Assembly (NCBI GenBank): GCA_024103215.1
Contig: JAGFIY010000042.1
Coordinates: forward strand, 1 to 64,000
Direction of reading: 5' to 3'
Length of the DNA stretch: 64,000 bases
From: Melioribacteraceae bacterium
Lineage (GTDB): Bacteria; Bacteroidota; Ignavibacteria; Ignavibacteriales; Melioribacteraceae
Below, in pieces: positions 44,420-53,753 of this stretch. The first letter of the stretch is position 1. Each line of letters begins with the position of its first letter. The translations under genes were made by a program, and so were the position numbers. The notes under the pieces were generated by a model, which was not told the origin of the DNA, made no database searches, and was given only the letters and a program-made list of their open reading frames with translations.

Positions 44420-45556
44420 TTGATAGTTATCTCAACCATATTTGTTTTACTTAGTATTTATTACTTCTATTTTTTATATTCCATTCATTTTGGGATAAAG
44501 AAAATTAGGATGACTAAAGCATCAAACAGGGAAGATTTATCAGTCTCGGTGATTATTCCGTTTCGGAACGAGAGAAAAAATCTAGCAAAAAATATCGAGT
44601 CTATTCTAGGTCAAAATTATCCAAGCGACAATTTTGAAATTATTTATGTTGATGACAATTCGTCGGATGGCAGTTCTCAGATAGTTGAAGAATATATGAA
44701 ACGGAGTAAGATAAAATTAACTCTTCTTAAAATTGAAAATGAAAAATCTACTCGGGGACATAAAAAAATCGCAATCTCAAAAGGAATTGAAATAAGCTTA
44801 AATGAAATTATTGTGACAACAGATGCAGACTGTTTTTTCGGACCCGGCTGGTTAAAAAGTTTGATTGAAAATTTTAATGAAAATACCGGATTAGTTGCAG
44901 GTCCGGTAGAATATATAAGCGATGGATCGCTATTTAGCTCACTTCAAAAACTTGAATTTGCCGGTCTAATACTTTCAGGAGTCGGGTTGGTTGGAATAAA
45001 ACAACCGATAATATGTAACGGAGCAAATTTAGCTTTTAGAAAGGATGCGTTTTATGAAGTTGGCGGATACGATTCACATATGAACTTTTCATCCGGTGAC
45101 GATGAATTTTTAATGCAGAAGTTAGCATATAATACTAAATGGGATATAAGCTTTTCATTCTCAAAAGAAGCATTAGCTTTTACTCGTCCAAGTGAAGATT
45201 TTAAAAGTTTTTTCCAACAGCGGAAAAGATGGGCGAGTAAAAGTCTGCATTATCTTAATGCGAAAATTAAAATTAAGCTCGTATTAATTTTCATGTTTTA
45301 TCTGTCGTTAATAATATTCCCGATTGTATCTTTAATTCAATCATCATCTTATTTAATTTTATTTCTATTTATCTTCTTGGCGAAGATATTTGCCGAATAT
45401 ATAATTTTACTAACGGGGAAACATTATCTGTTTTCAGAACTAAAGTTTTTTTATTATATCCCAGCGCAAATGCTGCAGCCGTTGTACTTAATTTATTCAT
45501 CCATAATGGGCTTATTCGGAAGATTCGATTGGAAAGGAAGGAATCTTGCTAGATAG
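44420..45556 (+). CDS. Membrane glycosyltransferase, family 2
   Basis: A 378-residue GT2 enzyme with an N-terminal membrane segment (MIVISTIFVLLSIYYFYFLY), the GT-A catalytic core (VSVIIPFRNERKNL, IIYVDDNSSDGS, VTTDADCFFGPGW, and a QQRKRWASK motif of the Q/RxxRW type), and C-terminal membrane helices. The QxxRW-like motif points to a processive or membrane-embedded transferase. TTG at 44420, one base after the flippase stop, is preferred: the longer ATG frame from 44348 overlaps the flippase by 71 bp. Acceptor and donor unknown. Confidence 0.85.
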   Translation: MIVISTIFVLLSIYYFYFLYSIHFGIKKIRMTKASNREDLSVSVIIPFRNERKNLAKNIESILGQNYPSDNFEIIYVDDNSSDGSSQIVEEYMKRSKIKLTLLKIENEKSTRGHKKIAISKGIEISLNEIIVTTDADCFFGPGWLKSLIENFNENTGLVAGPVEYISDGSLFSSLQKLEFAGLILSGVGLVGIKQPIICNGANLAFRKDAFYEVGGYDSHMNFSSGDDEFLMQKLAYNTKWDISFSFSKEALAFTRPSEDFKSFFQQRKRWASKSLHYLNAKIKIKLVLIFMFYLSLIIFPIVSLIQSSSYLILFLFIFLAKIFAEYIILLTGKHYLFSELKFFYYIPAQMLQPLYLIYSSIMGLFGRFDWKGRNLAR

Positions 45557-46190
45557 ATTAAGAGTATATTCACCGCCAAGTTTTGTGATGAAATTATTTC
45601 CGGAGTTTGTTTGGGAATGTAGTAATGAAAAGATTCTTTTTACATTTGATGACGGTCCAAATCCTGAAACCACTCCGATTATATTAAAAACACTAGCAGA
45701 TAAAAGAATTAAAGCAGTATTCTTTCTTGTTGGTCAAAATATTGAACGATATAAATCGCTGGCTTCCGAAACAATTTCGGAAGGGCACGAAATAGCAAAT
45801 CATACTTATTCGCATTATGACGTGTGGGGATTGAACAGGAAGAAAATCAATTTTGAGATAAAGAAATGTTCTCAATTGATTGAAGAAGTTCAAGGTAAAC
45901 CACCTAGAATGTTCAGGCCGCCGCACAATCGTTTTGATTTGTGGACTGCAGCAACATCGCACAAGAACAATTTAAAATGTGTTATTTGGTCACTTCTTAC
46001 TTACGATTATAAAAATGATTTAAATATTGTTAAATTTGCCGGGGAAAGATATATTGCAAAAAATTCTGTTGTTGTACTTCATGACAGCATCAAATCGAAA
46101 GATATAATTGTTGATTCGATTAATTTTCTTGCGGACCAAATTGAACACAGAGAATTTCAAATAGGAAAACCATCCGAATGTTTGAACTAA
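45546..46190 (+). CDS. Polysaccharide deacetylase (CE4, NodB-like)
   Basis: A 214-residue carbohydrate esterase 4 protein. Motif 1 is TFDDGP with the catalytic base and metal Asp, motif 2 HTYSH supplies the two metal histidines, motif 3 reads RPPHNRFD instead of the usual RPPYG, and LHD near the C-terminus is motif 5. It probably removes N-acetyl groups from an amino-sugar glycan. No signal peptide is visible, so it likely acts on cytosolic or lipid-linked intermediates. TTG start overlaps the preceding gene by 11 bp; the next gene overlaps it by 13 bp. Confidence 0.85.
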   Translation: MLDRLRVYSPPSFVMKLFPEFVWECSNEKILFTFDDGPNPETTPIILKTLADKRIKAVFFLVGQNIERYKSLASETISEGHEIANHTYSHYDVWGLNRKKINFEIKKCSQLIEEVQGKPPRMFRPPHNRFDLWTAATSHKNNLKCVIWSLLTYDYKNDLNIVKFAGERYIAKNSVVVLHDSIKSKDIIVDSINFLADQIEHREFQIGKPSECLN

Positions 46191-47269
46191 TTTTTCTTGC
46201 GGCAGTTTCCTTGTACTTTATTCAAGTGATAATTTTTATTATCGGTGCGCAGAAAAAGTTTCCTCAAATCAGCGACTCGGAATTGCCGGCGATTACTGTG
46301 ATTGTTGCTGCAAGAAACGAAGAACAAAATATATTTAATTGTATCGAATCACTTTCAAATTTGGAGTATCCGGAAAATAAAATTGAGATTATTATTGTTG
46401 ATGATGATTCAACTGATAGGACCGGTGAAATTGTAAAAGAATTCATTACGGACAAACCTAAGTTCAAAATAGTTAGACCAACCCGTCAAATTGGGAAAGT
46501 AAAGGGTAAAGCTCGTGCTATTGCAAACGGAATTGAAGAATCATCTGGTGAGATTATCTTAACAACTGATGCCGACTGTATTGTTAACCCAAAGTGGGCA
46601 AAAACCCTTGCATCTTATTACAAAGAAGATGTAGCAATGGTGTGCGGTTATACTGATCAATTGACTGATAATGCATTTTATGGAATGCAAAGCATGGATT
46701 TTATTTATCTCCTGGCCGTTGCAGGCGGAGCGATGAATCTGGGGAAACCTTTAAGTTGCATCGGAAACAATATGTCATACCGAAAATCTGTTTATTACGA
46801 AATAGGCGGATATGAAAAAATTCCTTTCTCGGTTACCGAGGATTTTCAAGTGCTGATGACCATGCACAAGCTTAAAAAGTATAAAATAATTTATCCTCTT
46901 GATAAAGGGGGATTGGTGACTAGCAAACCTTGTCCCGATGTTAAATCAATTTTCTGGCAGAAGAAAAGATGGGGAGTTGGCGGACTTGACAGCGATTTGG
47001 TTGGGTTTGCGGTCATGGCAAGTGCGTTTGTTGCTCATCTTTGCATTCTTCTAACCCCGTTTTTTTATTCAATGAATGCTTTATATTTAGCTGGCTTTAA
47101 GTTTGTGGTAGATCTCTTTTTCTTAGTTCCCTTATACAATAAGCTGAAGTTAAAATTTAGTTTAAAACATTTTTTCGCATTTGAACTGTACTTTATAGTT
47201 TATGTAATCGGGTTACCGATTGTACTTTTATTCAGCAGAAAAATTGTTTGGAAGGAAAGAGAATTTTAA
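46178..47269 (+). CDS. Membrane glycosyltransferase, family 2
   Basis: A 363-residue GT2 enzyme paralogous to the one at 44420: N-terminal membrane helix, AITVIVAARNEEQNI, IIIVDDDSTDRTGE, TTDADCIVNPKW, a QKKRWGVGG motif and C-terminal membrane helices. Two related transferases in one operon with a deacetylase and flippase suggest assembly of a short, modified, lipid-linked glycan. Stop overlaps the radical SAM start (TAATG). Confidence 0.87.
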   Translation: MFELIFLAAVSLYFIQVIIFIIGAQKKFPQISDSELPAITVIVAARNEEQNIFNCIESLSNLEYPENKIEIIIVDDDSTDRTGEIVKEFITDKPKFKIVRPTRQIGKVKGKARAIANGIEESSGEIILTTDADCIVNPKWAKTLASYYKEDVAMVCGYTDQLTDNAFYGMQSMDFIYLLAVAGGAMNLGKPLSCIGNNMSYRKSVYYEIGGYEKIPFSVTEDFQVLMTMHKLKKYKIIYPLDKGGLVTSKPCPDVKSIFWQKKRWGVGGLDSDLVGFAVMASAFVAHLCILLTPFFYSMNALYLAGFKFVVDLFFLVPLYNKLKLKFSLKHFFAFELYFIVYVIGLPIVLLFSRKIVWKEREF

Positions 47270-48246
47270 TGCTGCTTCTTTGTAATTATTATGTAACATA
47301 TAGATGTAATGCGTTCTGTGAATTCTGTCATTTTGCGGATCATTCGCAATTCAAAGAAACGGAGTTTGCAAAATTGGATGACTTTAAACGAAACGTTTTA
47401 GAACTTAATAAACTTGGTGTTAAGTTTATTGATCTAACCGGCGGAGAACCTCTTCTACATAGAGAAATACATCTGATGGCAGAATTTGCTCATAAATTAA
47501 AAATGCAGACGAGCATAACTACCAACACACTTCTCTATCCGAAGTTTGCCGAAAAACTTGCCGGTAAAGTGAACCTACTTCACTTTTCACTCGATTCACC
47601 TTATAAAGAAGTACATGACAGGATAAGAAAAGTTAAATGCTACGATCGCGTGTTTGATAGTATTGAGATTGCAAAATCTATCGGTGAATATCCGGATATT
47701 TTGTTTACGGTTACAGATGAAACTTACAAAGATCTTCCCAAAATGTATGAAATTGCTTTGAGAGAAGATTTGGTGCTTATAGTGAATCCCGTTTTTTCTT
47801 ATTTCGGAAATCCGGGTTTGTCGGAGGAAGCTTTAGATTACATAGAAGAATTTATTGATGGTAAATCCAATGTGTATATGAACAATGCATTTATCAAATT
47901 GCGAAGGGATGGAGGAAATCATGTTGATAAACCGCTGTGCAAAGCAGTGACCAGAGTGATTGTAATTTCTCCGCATAATGAAATAGTTCTTCCGTGTTAT
48001 CATTTCAGAAATAAAAATATTAAAATTACGAGTTCAATTTCTGAGATTAGAAAAAGCGAAGAATATAAGTACTACGAAAAGATGGAAGGAAAATTTGAGT
48101 TTTGTGAAGGATGTACGGTTAATTGTTATTTTGAACCTTCCTTTGCGTTTCCTACAAATAATTATGCTCTTGCCAGCATTCCTTCAAAACTGAAGTACAG
48201 TTATAACAAATTGATTAAACAAAAATTTCTATCGACAAAAAAATGA
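47269..48246 (+). CDS. Radical SAM protein with C-terminal cysteine cluster
   Basis: A 325-residue enzyme with the canonical 4Fe-4S motif CNAFCEFC (CX3CX2C) near the N-terminus (YVTYRCNAFCEFCHFADHS), the GGEPLLH motif for AdoMet binding, and a C-terminal cluster (CKAV, PCYHF, FCEGCTVNC) that could hold a second iron-sulfur centre as in SPASM-like proteins. ATG at 47269 overlaps the previous stop by one base and is preferred over an upstream in-frame ATG at 47248. No peptide substrate gene is seen nearby. Being inside a glycan cluster, it may modify a sugar, lipid or hopanoid-like carrier, but this is context inference. Confidence 0.85.
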   Translation: MLLLCNYYVTYRCNAFCEFCHFADHSQFKETEFAKLDDFKRNVLELNKLGVKFIDLTGGEPLLHREIHLMAEFAHKLKMQTSITTNTLLYPKFAEKLAGKVNLLHFSLDSPYKEVHDRIRKVKCYDRVFDSIEIAKSIGEYPDILFTVTDETYKDLPKMYEIALREDLVLIVNPVFSYFGNPGLSEEALDYIEEFIDGKSNVYMNNAFIKLRRDGGNHVDKPLCKAVTRVIVISPHNEIVLPCYHFRNKNIKITSSISEIRKSEEYKYYEKMEGKFEFCEGCTVNCYFEPSFAFPTNNYALASIPSKLKYSYNKLIKQKFLSTKK

Positions 48247-48256
48247 TTTTATTCCT

Positions 48257-49090
48257 ATGCTGAAAAAATACCACATAATATTTTGTTTTATACTTTTTAC
48301 GGGAGTTATATTTGCGCAAACTAAAACAAGTTTCTTCCCGGATGATTTATTGATTCAACCTTTTACGGCTAATCAGCTCGAACCAAAGCTGGGATTTCTA
48401 TTTCAAACCGGCGCAAATGAATTACGGTTGGATATTGGCAATTCAATCGATATTCTTAGAAAAGAATTTGAAGGAGATCTTATTATTTCATTCGGCGCTG
48501 ATTTATTTACCTACACTTTTTTGCGAGGCGAATCTAATTTTCATTTTCCCGTCGATGCAGTCGATTATCTTTTTGGATTAAATTTTGGTTTGTTGAAATC
48601 AAATGAAAGTTATGAATTAGGATTTCGTTTTAGACTAAGTCATATTAGTGCTCATTTTGTTGACGGACATTTCGACGGTACATCCGGAACGTGGAAAGAT
48701 GGACTAAATCCGAGAGTTTACAGTCGTGAATTCATCGAACTGATTCCATTTTATAAAACCGGTGACTTGAGAGTTTATGCCGGCTTCACTTACTTATTTC
48801 ATGTTGATCCTTTTGATATTAAGAAAGACAATTATAAACTGGGCTTTGATTACTTTTTCGATCAATCATTTACTAATTTATTTATTCCTTTTGCTGCTTA
48901 TGATTTAACGATAATTCACCTCAATAAATACACGGCAAATCATTCAGTAAGTGCCGGTATCAAATTCGGGAAAAAAGAGGGGAAAGGTTTCAGTGTCTAT
49001 TTTAATTACTATGCAGGCAAAAGTATTCACGGAGAATACTTCGACCGTACTGTTAACTACTCTGCAATTGGTTTAAATCTGGATTTATAG
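48257..49090 (+). CDS. DUF1207-like outer-membrane protein, copy 2
   Basis: A 277-residue exported protein (signal segment ending VIFAQ). It shares with the protein at 42493 the order LLIQPFTANQLEPKLGF, LDIGNSIDIL, RLSHISAHFVDGHFDG and YSREFIELIPF. The beta-rich pattern suggests an outer-membrane barrel. It follows the radical SAM gene by 10 bp, so it is likely in the same transcript, while copy 1 opens the region. Function unknown. Confidence 0.65.
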   Translation: MLKKYHIIFCFILFTGVIFAQTKTSFFPDDLLIQPFTANQLEPKLGFLFQTGANELRLDIGNSIDILRKEFEGDLIISFGADLFTYTFLRGESNFHFPVDAVDYLFGLNFGLLKSNESYELGFRFRLSHISAHFVDGHFDGTSGTWKDGLNPRVYSREFIELIPFYKTGDLRVYAGFTYLFHVDPFDIKKDNYKLGFDYFFDQSFTNLFIPFAAYDLTIIHLNKYTANHSVSAGIKFGKKEGKGFSVYFNYYAGKSIHGEYFDRTVNYSAIGLNLDL

Positions 49091-49091
49091 A

Positions 49092-50093
49092 ATGAATCAA
49101 AATTTTTCTGAATCTGACATAAAATTTTTTCAGCGATCAACTGTAAAATCACACTCAACTCTTGTTCATATTGCGCTATTTGTAATTACGTTTATAACAA
49201 CTGTAATCGCTGGTTTAGAATGGACTTCTGGAACAATGGGTCCATACGAATTTAATGATCTTGCTCAAGGCTTGCCCTACGCAATTTCAGCATTGTTTTT
49301 TTTAACTGCACACGAGTTCGGACATTATTTTGCGGCAAAGGCACATAAAGTGAAGACAACGCTGCCGTATTATATCCCGTTTCCACCAATACCCGGATTT
49401 TTTAATTTCGGAACTATGGGAGCTGTGATAAGAATTAAATCACCAATACCAAACAACAAAGCAATGTTCGATATTGGTGTAGCCGGCCCGATTGCCGGAT
49501 TTATCGCGTGTATAATTATTCTTGTTATTGGATTTACAAATCTTCCGGGGCCCGAATATCTAGAAAAAATTCATCCGGGGTATTTTTCGCCGGATTATCA
49601 AAGTGCAGGACTGTACTTTGCCTTCGGTGATACGATTCTGTTCTCAATATTAAGAGAAATATTCTCGCAACCGGGTGTTTTTATACCGCCGATGAGTGAA
49701 ATATATCATTACCCTTTTTTGTGTGTAGGTTGGTTCGGATTGTTCGTAACTGCAATGAATATGCTTCCAATCGGGCAGTTGGATGGAGGTCACATAGTCT
49801 ACAGTATGTTTGGATTAAAAAAGCACGAGGCTGTTGCGAGTATCTCGATGATAACGATTGGAACTCTGGGATTTATGGGTTTAGCATCTATTTTACTTAA
49901 TGCTGAAACTCCAATCGGATGGAGCGGGTGGTTGTTTTGGGCTTTTATTTTGTATTTCGTAATAAAAGTCAAACATCCACCGGTTTATGAGTTTAGTCCA
50001 TTATCGAAAACAAGAATCATTCTTGGATGGATTAGTATCTTAATTTTGTTTCTTTCATTTTCGCCTTCACCGTTTACTTTATCGATGGTGTAA
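49092..50093 (+). CDS. Site-2 protease family (M50) membrane metalloprotease
   Basis: A 333-residue multi-spanning protein with the zinc-binding HEFGH (TAHEFGHYFAAKAH) and the second conserved motif NMLPIGQLDGGH, both within membrane helices, as in S2P/SpoIVFB-type intramembrane proteases. There is no PDZ domain, in contrast to RseP. Substrates of this subgroup are not established. It starts 1 bp after copy 2 of the DUF1207-like gene. Confidence 0.9.
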   Translation: MNQNFSESDIKFFQRSTVKSHSTLVHIALFVITFITTVIAGLEWTSGTMGPYEFNDLAQGLPYAISALFFLTAHEFGHYFAAKAHKVKTTLPYYIPFPPIPGFFNFGTMGAVIRIKSPIPNNKAMFDIGVAGPIAGFIACIIILVIGFTNLPGPEYLEKIHPGYFSPDYQSAGLYFAFGDTILFSILREIFSQPGVFIPPMSEIYHYPFLCVGWFGLFVTAMNMLPIGQLDGGHIVYSMFGLKKHEAVASISMITIGTLGFMGLASILLNAETPIGWSGWLFWAFILYFVIKVKHPPVYEFSPLSKTRIILGWISILILFLSFSPSPFTLSMV

Positions 50094-50113
50094 AATGATC
50101 CGAATTTAATGCC

Positions 50114-50143
50114 TTGACATTAACTATATTACTTAACTAAATT
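50114..50143 (+). promoter_or_regulatory. Candidate promoter of the lipoprotein/PorV-like cluster
   Basis: TTGACA at 50114-50119, 18-bp spacer, TAAATT at 50138-50143 extended to TAAATTCG. It leaves a leader of about 190 bp before the lipoprotein ATG. The same box pair occurs at 4604 and 25916. Confidence 0.4.
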
Positions 50144-50334
50144 CGTTTGTCAAATTTGAGGGAATTATCGAATAATCTTTACTTTTTTCTAATTTATTTA
50201 CGAGTTGATGCAGAATAATTTCCTTATATTTTTGACTAAAGATCAAAGGAATTCCAAATCATTAGTTTTGGCATACCGGATAATTTCCTATAACGCAAAA
50301 AGCAAATTCAATTTTAATTCGAAGCAGATCGATT

Positions 50335-51156
50335 ATGAAAAGAATTATTGAGATAATTACATATTTTCTGTTTGTAAGTTTGTTTTTACTAGGATGTGAT
50401 AATATTTCGGATAACCTAGTTGATAGTAATTATCCTGATTACGAAATTCTAGAAATTAATGCTCCGGAATTTTTCAATTATTCCGATAATGATTCAATCT
50501 TTTCTCACTCTGTAGTCATTTCGAACTCACATGTAGTTTCATCAATAAAATTTTCTCTTATCTCACACCTAATGGATGCATACTTAATCCAGAACGGAGA
50601 TATGAATTTGACTGATAGGACTGTTGATAATGCAACTTATTCAGCCGAGTTTGTAATGATGTACGATCTTCCCTCAGGATTATATGAAATTATGTACTTT
50701 GTAGAAGATAATATCAACGTGGAACCTGAAAACAGCAAAAAAGCTGCGTCACATACATTTATTTATTATAACGGAATCGGTAATCAACCGCCCGTAATTT
50801 CTAACCTTTCAATGAGATACGTTGACGAACCGATATCAACTTTGCGTGATACGGTTGATAGAAATGAAGATGTTATTTGGTCTATTTTTGTTAACGACCC
50901 TAATAGTATCGTGGATGTTAACAAAGTTTCATTTGAAATGTACCGGCCCGATAATTCATTTTTAGGCGAGTTCGATATGTATGATAACGGAGATTTTGAG
51001 GGCGCAGGAGATCAAACCGCCGGGGACCAAACTTATTCATTGAAAAATTCATTCAGTTCAACCGCTCAAACAGGCTTATGGCAGATGAAATTTAAGGCTG
51101 TTGATCGGGAAGGCGAGCAAAGCAATATTATCAATTTCGGATTTTATGTTAAATGA
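50335..51156 (+). CDS. Ig-like domain lipoprotein
   Basis: A 273-residue protein with a lipobox (LFLLGCDN, Cys near 22), so probably lipid-anchored. Two extracytoplasmic beta-domains are suggested: residues of about 40-145, and about 150-273, which opens NQPPVISNLSM and carries DNGDFEGAGDQTAGDQTYS. No catalytic motif. Its stop overlaps the next start by 4 bp (ATGA). With that gene and two PorV-like barrels it forms a four-gene envelope operon. Confidence 0.6.
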   Translation: MKRIIEIITYFLFVSLFLLGCDNISDNLVDSNYPDYEILEINAPEFFNYSDNDSIFSHSVVISNSHVVSSIKFSLISHLMDAYLIQNGDMNLTDRTVDNATYSAEFVMMYDLPSGLYEIMYFVEDNINVEPENSKKAASHTFIYYNGIGNQPPVISNLSMRYVDEPISTLRDTVDRNEDVIWSIFVNDPNSIVDVNKVSFEMYRPDNSFLGEFDMYDNGDFEGAGDQTAGDQTYSLKNSFSSTAQTGLWQMKFKAVDREGEQSNIINFGFYVK

Positions 51157-52736
51157 AAAAAATACTTTTTCTAATATTACTGTTTTCTACTATCGTTCTT
51201 TCTCAAAATTTTCCTCTTACTTATAAACTTGATGAGAATGAATTCTCAAAAGAATCTGCCGAGACTCCAAAAAGTAATTCCATAACTGACATAATTTTTG
51301 TGGGGGATACTGTTTGGATAGGCACCTCACGCGGTATAAGCCGAAGCACCGATTTGGGAGAAAGTTGGACTAACTTCTACGAAACTCCGGATTTCGGAAC
51401 CGACGGTATCGCAGCAATCGGATATTCGGAAGGAATTTTTTGGGCTTCTACCGCAAGGTATGAAGATTTATCCACCGGACGCGAACAAGTAGGAACCGGA
51501 TTAAAGTATACCACTGACGGAGGAACGACTTGGAACACGGTGCCTCAGCCTGTTGATGATCCCGGTGATTCGTTGATAACTTATGGAATAAATACAATCA
51601 GAGCGTTACCAATTACTGTTACTCCCCAAAACGTTACTTTCGATATTTCATTTACACCCGGCACGGTATGGATTGCTTCATGGTCGAGTGGTATTCGTAA
51701 ATCAACAAATCTTGGTGAAACGTGGGAAAGAGTTGTTCTACCACCCGATTATTTGGACTCGATAAAACCAACTGATACACTGAATTTTTCGCTTCAGGTG
51801 CAACCCGGAGAATTTGGTCCGGAAAGTTATTTAAATCACTTGGGTTTTTCGGTCTTGGGAGTAGATGAAAATATTATCTATGCCGGAACGGCAGGAGGAA
51901 TCAATAAATCCACAGACGGAGGAATTAGCTGGACAAAATTCAATCATCAGAATCAATCAAAGCCAATTAGTGGAAATTGGGTGATTGGGCTCGCCAACAA
52001 TCAGTTTGACAATTCGGTTTGGGCAGTGACGAGAAAGGCTGATGATTTAAACGAGTTTACAGGAATAAGTGCATCATTTAACGAAGGCGAAACTTGGACT
52101 ACATATTTAAGCGGAGAATCTGCAAATAATATTGGGTTCAGATATTATAAAACCAATGGGGCATTAACTAAAGCAGATGTACTAGTTTCAACAACTTCCG
52201 GAGTATTTAGATCGAAAAATAATTATTCATCATGGATATTGCCGATGCGAGTCAGTGATTCTGAGACGGGAGTTTACATTAATACCGACAATTTTTATTC
52301 AGCAGACGCAGAAAATATCAACGATAACCAAACGTATGTTTTCCTCGGTTCCGCTGGTGGACTTGCAAGATTAAAAGAAACGGGGAATGATTTTTGGTTC
52401 GGAGATTGGAAAGTTTATTTGGCATCCGAAGAATTGAAAGATGAAAGCGAGACTTATGCATTTCCCAATCCTTTCTCTCCAGATCATGAAACGGTTAGAA
52501 TTAAGTATAAGTTTAATGATTCGTCAAATCAAGTTACTTTAAGAATATTTGATTTCGGGATGAACCTAGTGCGAACTGTAATTCAGAATGCCGATAGATT
52601 TTCAAACAGAGATAATTTTGAGTTTTGGGATGGTAGAGATGAACAGAAAAATGTTGTTCCTAACGGAGTATATTTTTATAGAATTGATGTAGGCGGCAAC
52701 GAACCGCTTTTCGGAAAAATTTTAGTGATGAGATAA
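51153..52736 (+). CDS. Asp-box (BNR) repeat surface protein with FlgD-like C-terminal domain
   Basis: A 527-residue exported protein (signal ending TIVLSQ). It has at least five Asp-box motifs of the S-x-D-x-G-x-T-W kind (STDLGESW, TTDGGTTW, STNLGETW, STDGGISW, FNEGETW), which mark beta-propeller folds of sialidase or photosystem-stability-factor type. The C-terminal 90 residues are a FlgD-like Ig/sorting domain (AFPNPFSPDHETV, WDGRDEQKN, NGVYFYRIDV), a probable T9SS signal. No sialidase catalytic residues were identified, so it is likely a binding or structural surface protein. Confidence 0.75.
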   Translation: MKKILFLILLFSTIVLSQNFPLTYKLDENEFSKESAETPKSNSITDIIFVGDTVWIGTSRGISRSTDLGESWTNFYETPDFGTDGIAAIGYSEGIFWASTARYEDLSTGREQVGTGLKYTTDGGTTWNTVPQPVDDPGDSLITYGINTIRALPITVTPQNVTFDISFTPGTVWIASWSSGIRKSTNLGETWERVVLPPDYLDSIKPTDTLNFSLQVQPGEFGPESYLNHLGFSVLGVDENIIYAGTAGGINKSTDGGISWTKFNHQNQSKPISGNWVIGLANNQFDNSVWAVTRKADDLNEFTGISASFNEGETWTTYLSGESANNIGFRYYKTNGALTKADVLVSTTSGVFRSKNNYSSWILPMRVSDSETGVYINTDNFYSADAENINDNQTYVFLGSAGGLARLKETGNDFWFGDWKVYLASEELKDESETYAFPNPFSPDHETVRIKYKFNDSSNQVTLRIFDFGMNLVRTVIQNADRFSNRDNFEFWDGRDEQKNVVPNGVYFYRIDVGGNEPLFGKILVMR

Positions 52737-53738
52737 ATGAAAAAAATTGTATTCATAAAATTTTCTTTTTTGTTGCTTCTTTCATCAGTTATCTTGAACG
52801 CACAACCTGAATTTTCGCAGATTGCCGGTAAGGCGGGTGCATTCAGCCGCATGGGTTTTGGAGCAAGAGGTATTGGGATGGGGAACGCTCTCTCTTCCGT
52901 TAGAACGGGTAATCTCTCAGCCTACTACAATCCGGCATTAAGTGTTTTTCAAGAAGGGAATAATTTTCAAACCGGTTATTCTTTTCTTTCTTTGGATCGT
53001 TCATTAAATTTTTTGAACTTCACAAAACGGTTCGAGTTCGGTAAAAAGAATGAAAATTCAAAACCGGCTTCGGTTGCCGGAATGAGTGCAGGTATTATGA
53101 ACTCCGGAGTTAGCGACATCGATGGGAGAGATAATCAAGGAATTCATACCGAATATTTATCTACTTCGGAAAATCAATTTTATCTTGCTGTTGCAAACAG
53201 ATTTTCGGAAAAGTTAGCCTTGGGCTTAAATATTAAATTTTATTACTACAAACTGTATGAAGAAATAACAAGCACAGCAATTGGTTTTGACTTGGGTGTA
53301 GTCTATTCTTACAATTCAAACCTTGCCTTTTCTTTTGTGTTAACAGACATAAATTCCAAATATAAATGGGATACAACTCCTGTTTACGAACAAGCCGGAA
53401 CCAACTCAACCGACACATTTCCGCTTTTAAGAAAAATTGGGGCATCGTATTATTTTGATGATGTTAAACTTTTAACTGCACTCGAATATGAAAATAGTAA
53501 TGCAGGTACAAATTATCTAAGAGGCGGAATTGAATACGAAGTTTTTGAAAATCTATTTATTCGAAGCGGATTCGATAAACTCGATTTTAGTAATTTTGAT
53601 GTTCCTGCTATTCCTTCGTTCGGATTTTCTTATTTTTACACTTCAAGTTCGGTAATAATTGGTGCTGAGTATGCTTTTGCTATTGAACCGTATTCATCGT
53701 CAGACAGACATATTATTGGACTGAATTTTAATTTCTAA
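52737..53738 (+). CDS. PorV/PorQ-family outer-membrane protein
   Basis: A 333-residue beta-barrel with signal peptide (ending ILNAQ) and the family signature AFSRMGFGARGIGMGNALSSVRTGNLSAYYNPALS, ending in Phe. It starts directly after the stop of the Asp-box protein, suggesting it anchors, exports or escorts that protein. It is distinct from porV at 8780 and close in type to the next gene. Confidence 0.85.
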   Translation: MKKIVFIKFSFLLLLSSVILNAQPEFSQIAGKAGAFSRMGFGARGIGMGNALSSVRTGNLSAYYNPALSVFQEGNNFQTGYSFLSLDRSLNFLNFTKRFEFGKKNENSKPASVAGMSAGIMNSGVSDIDGRDNQGIHTEYLSTSENQFYLAVANRFSEKLALGLNIKFYYYKLYEEITSTAIGFDLGVVYSYNSNLAFSFVLTDINSKYKWDTTPVYEQAGTNSTDTFPLLRKIGASYYFDDVKLLTALEYENSNAGTNYLRGGIEYEVFENLFIRSGFDKLDFSNFDVPAIPSFGFSYFYTSSSVIIGAEYAFAIEPYSSSDRHIIGLNFNF

Positions 53739-53753
53739 ACTGCACGGCGAAAA

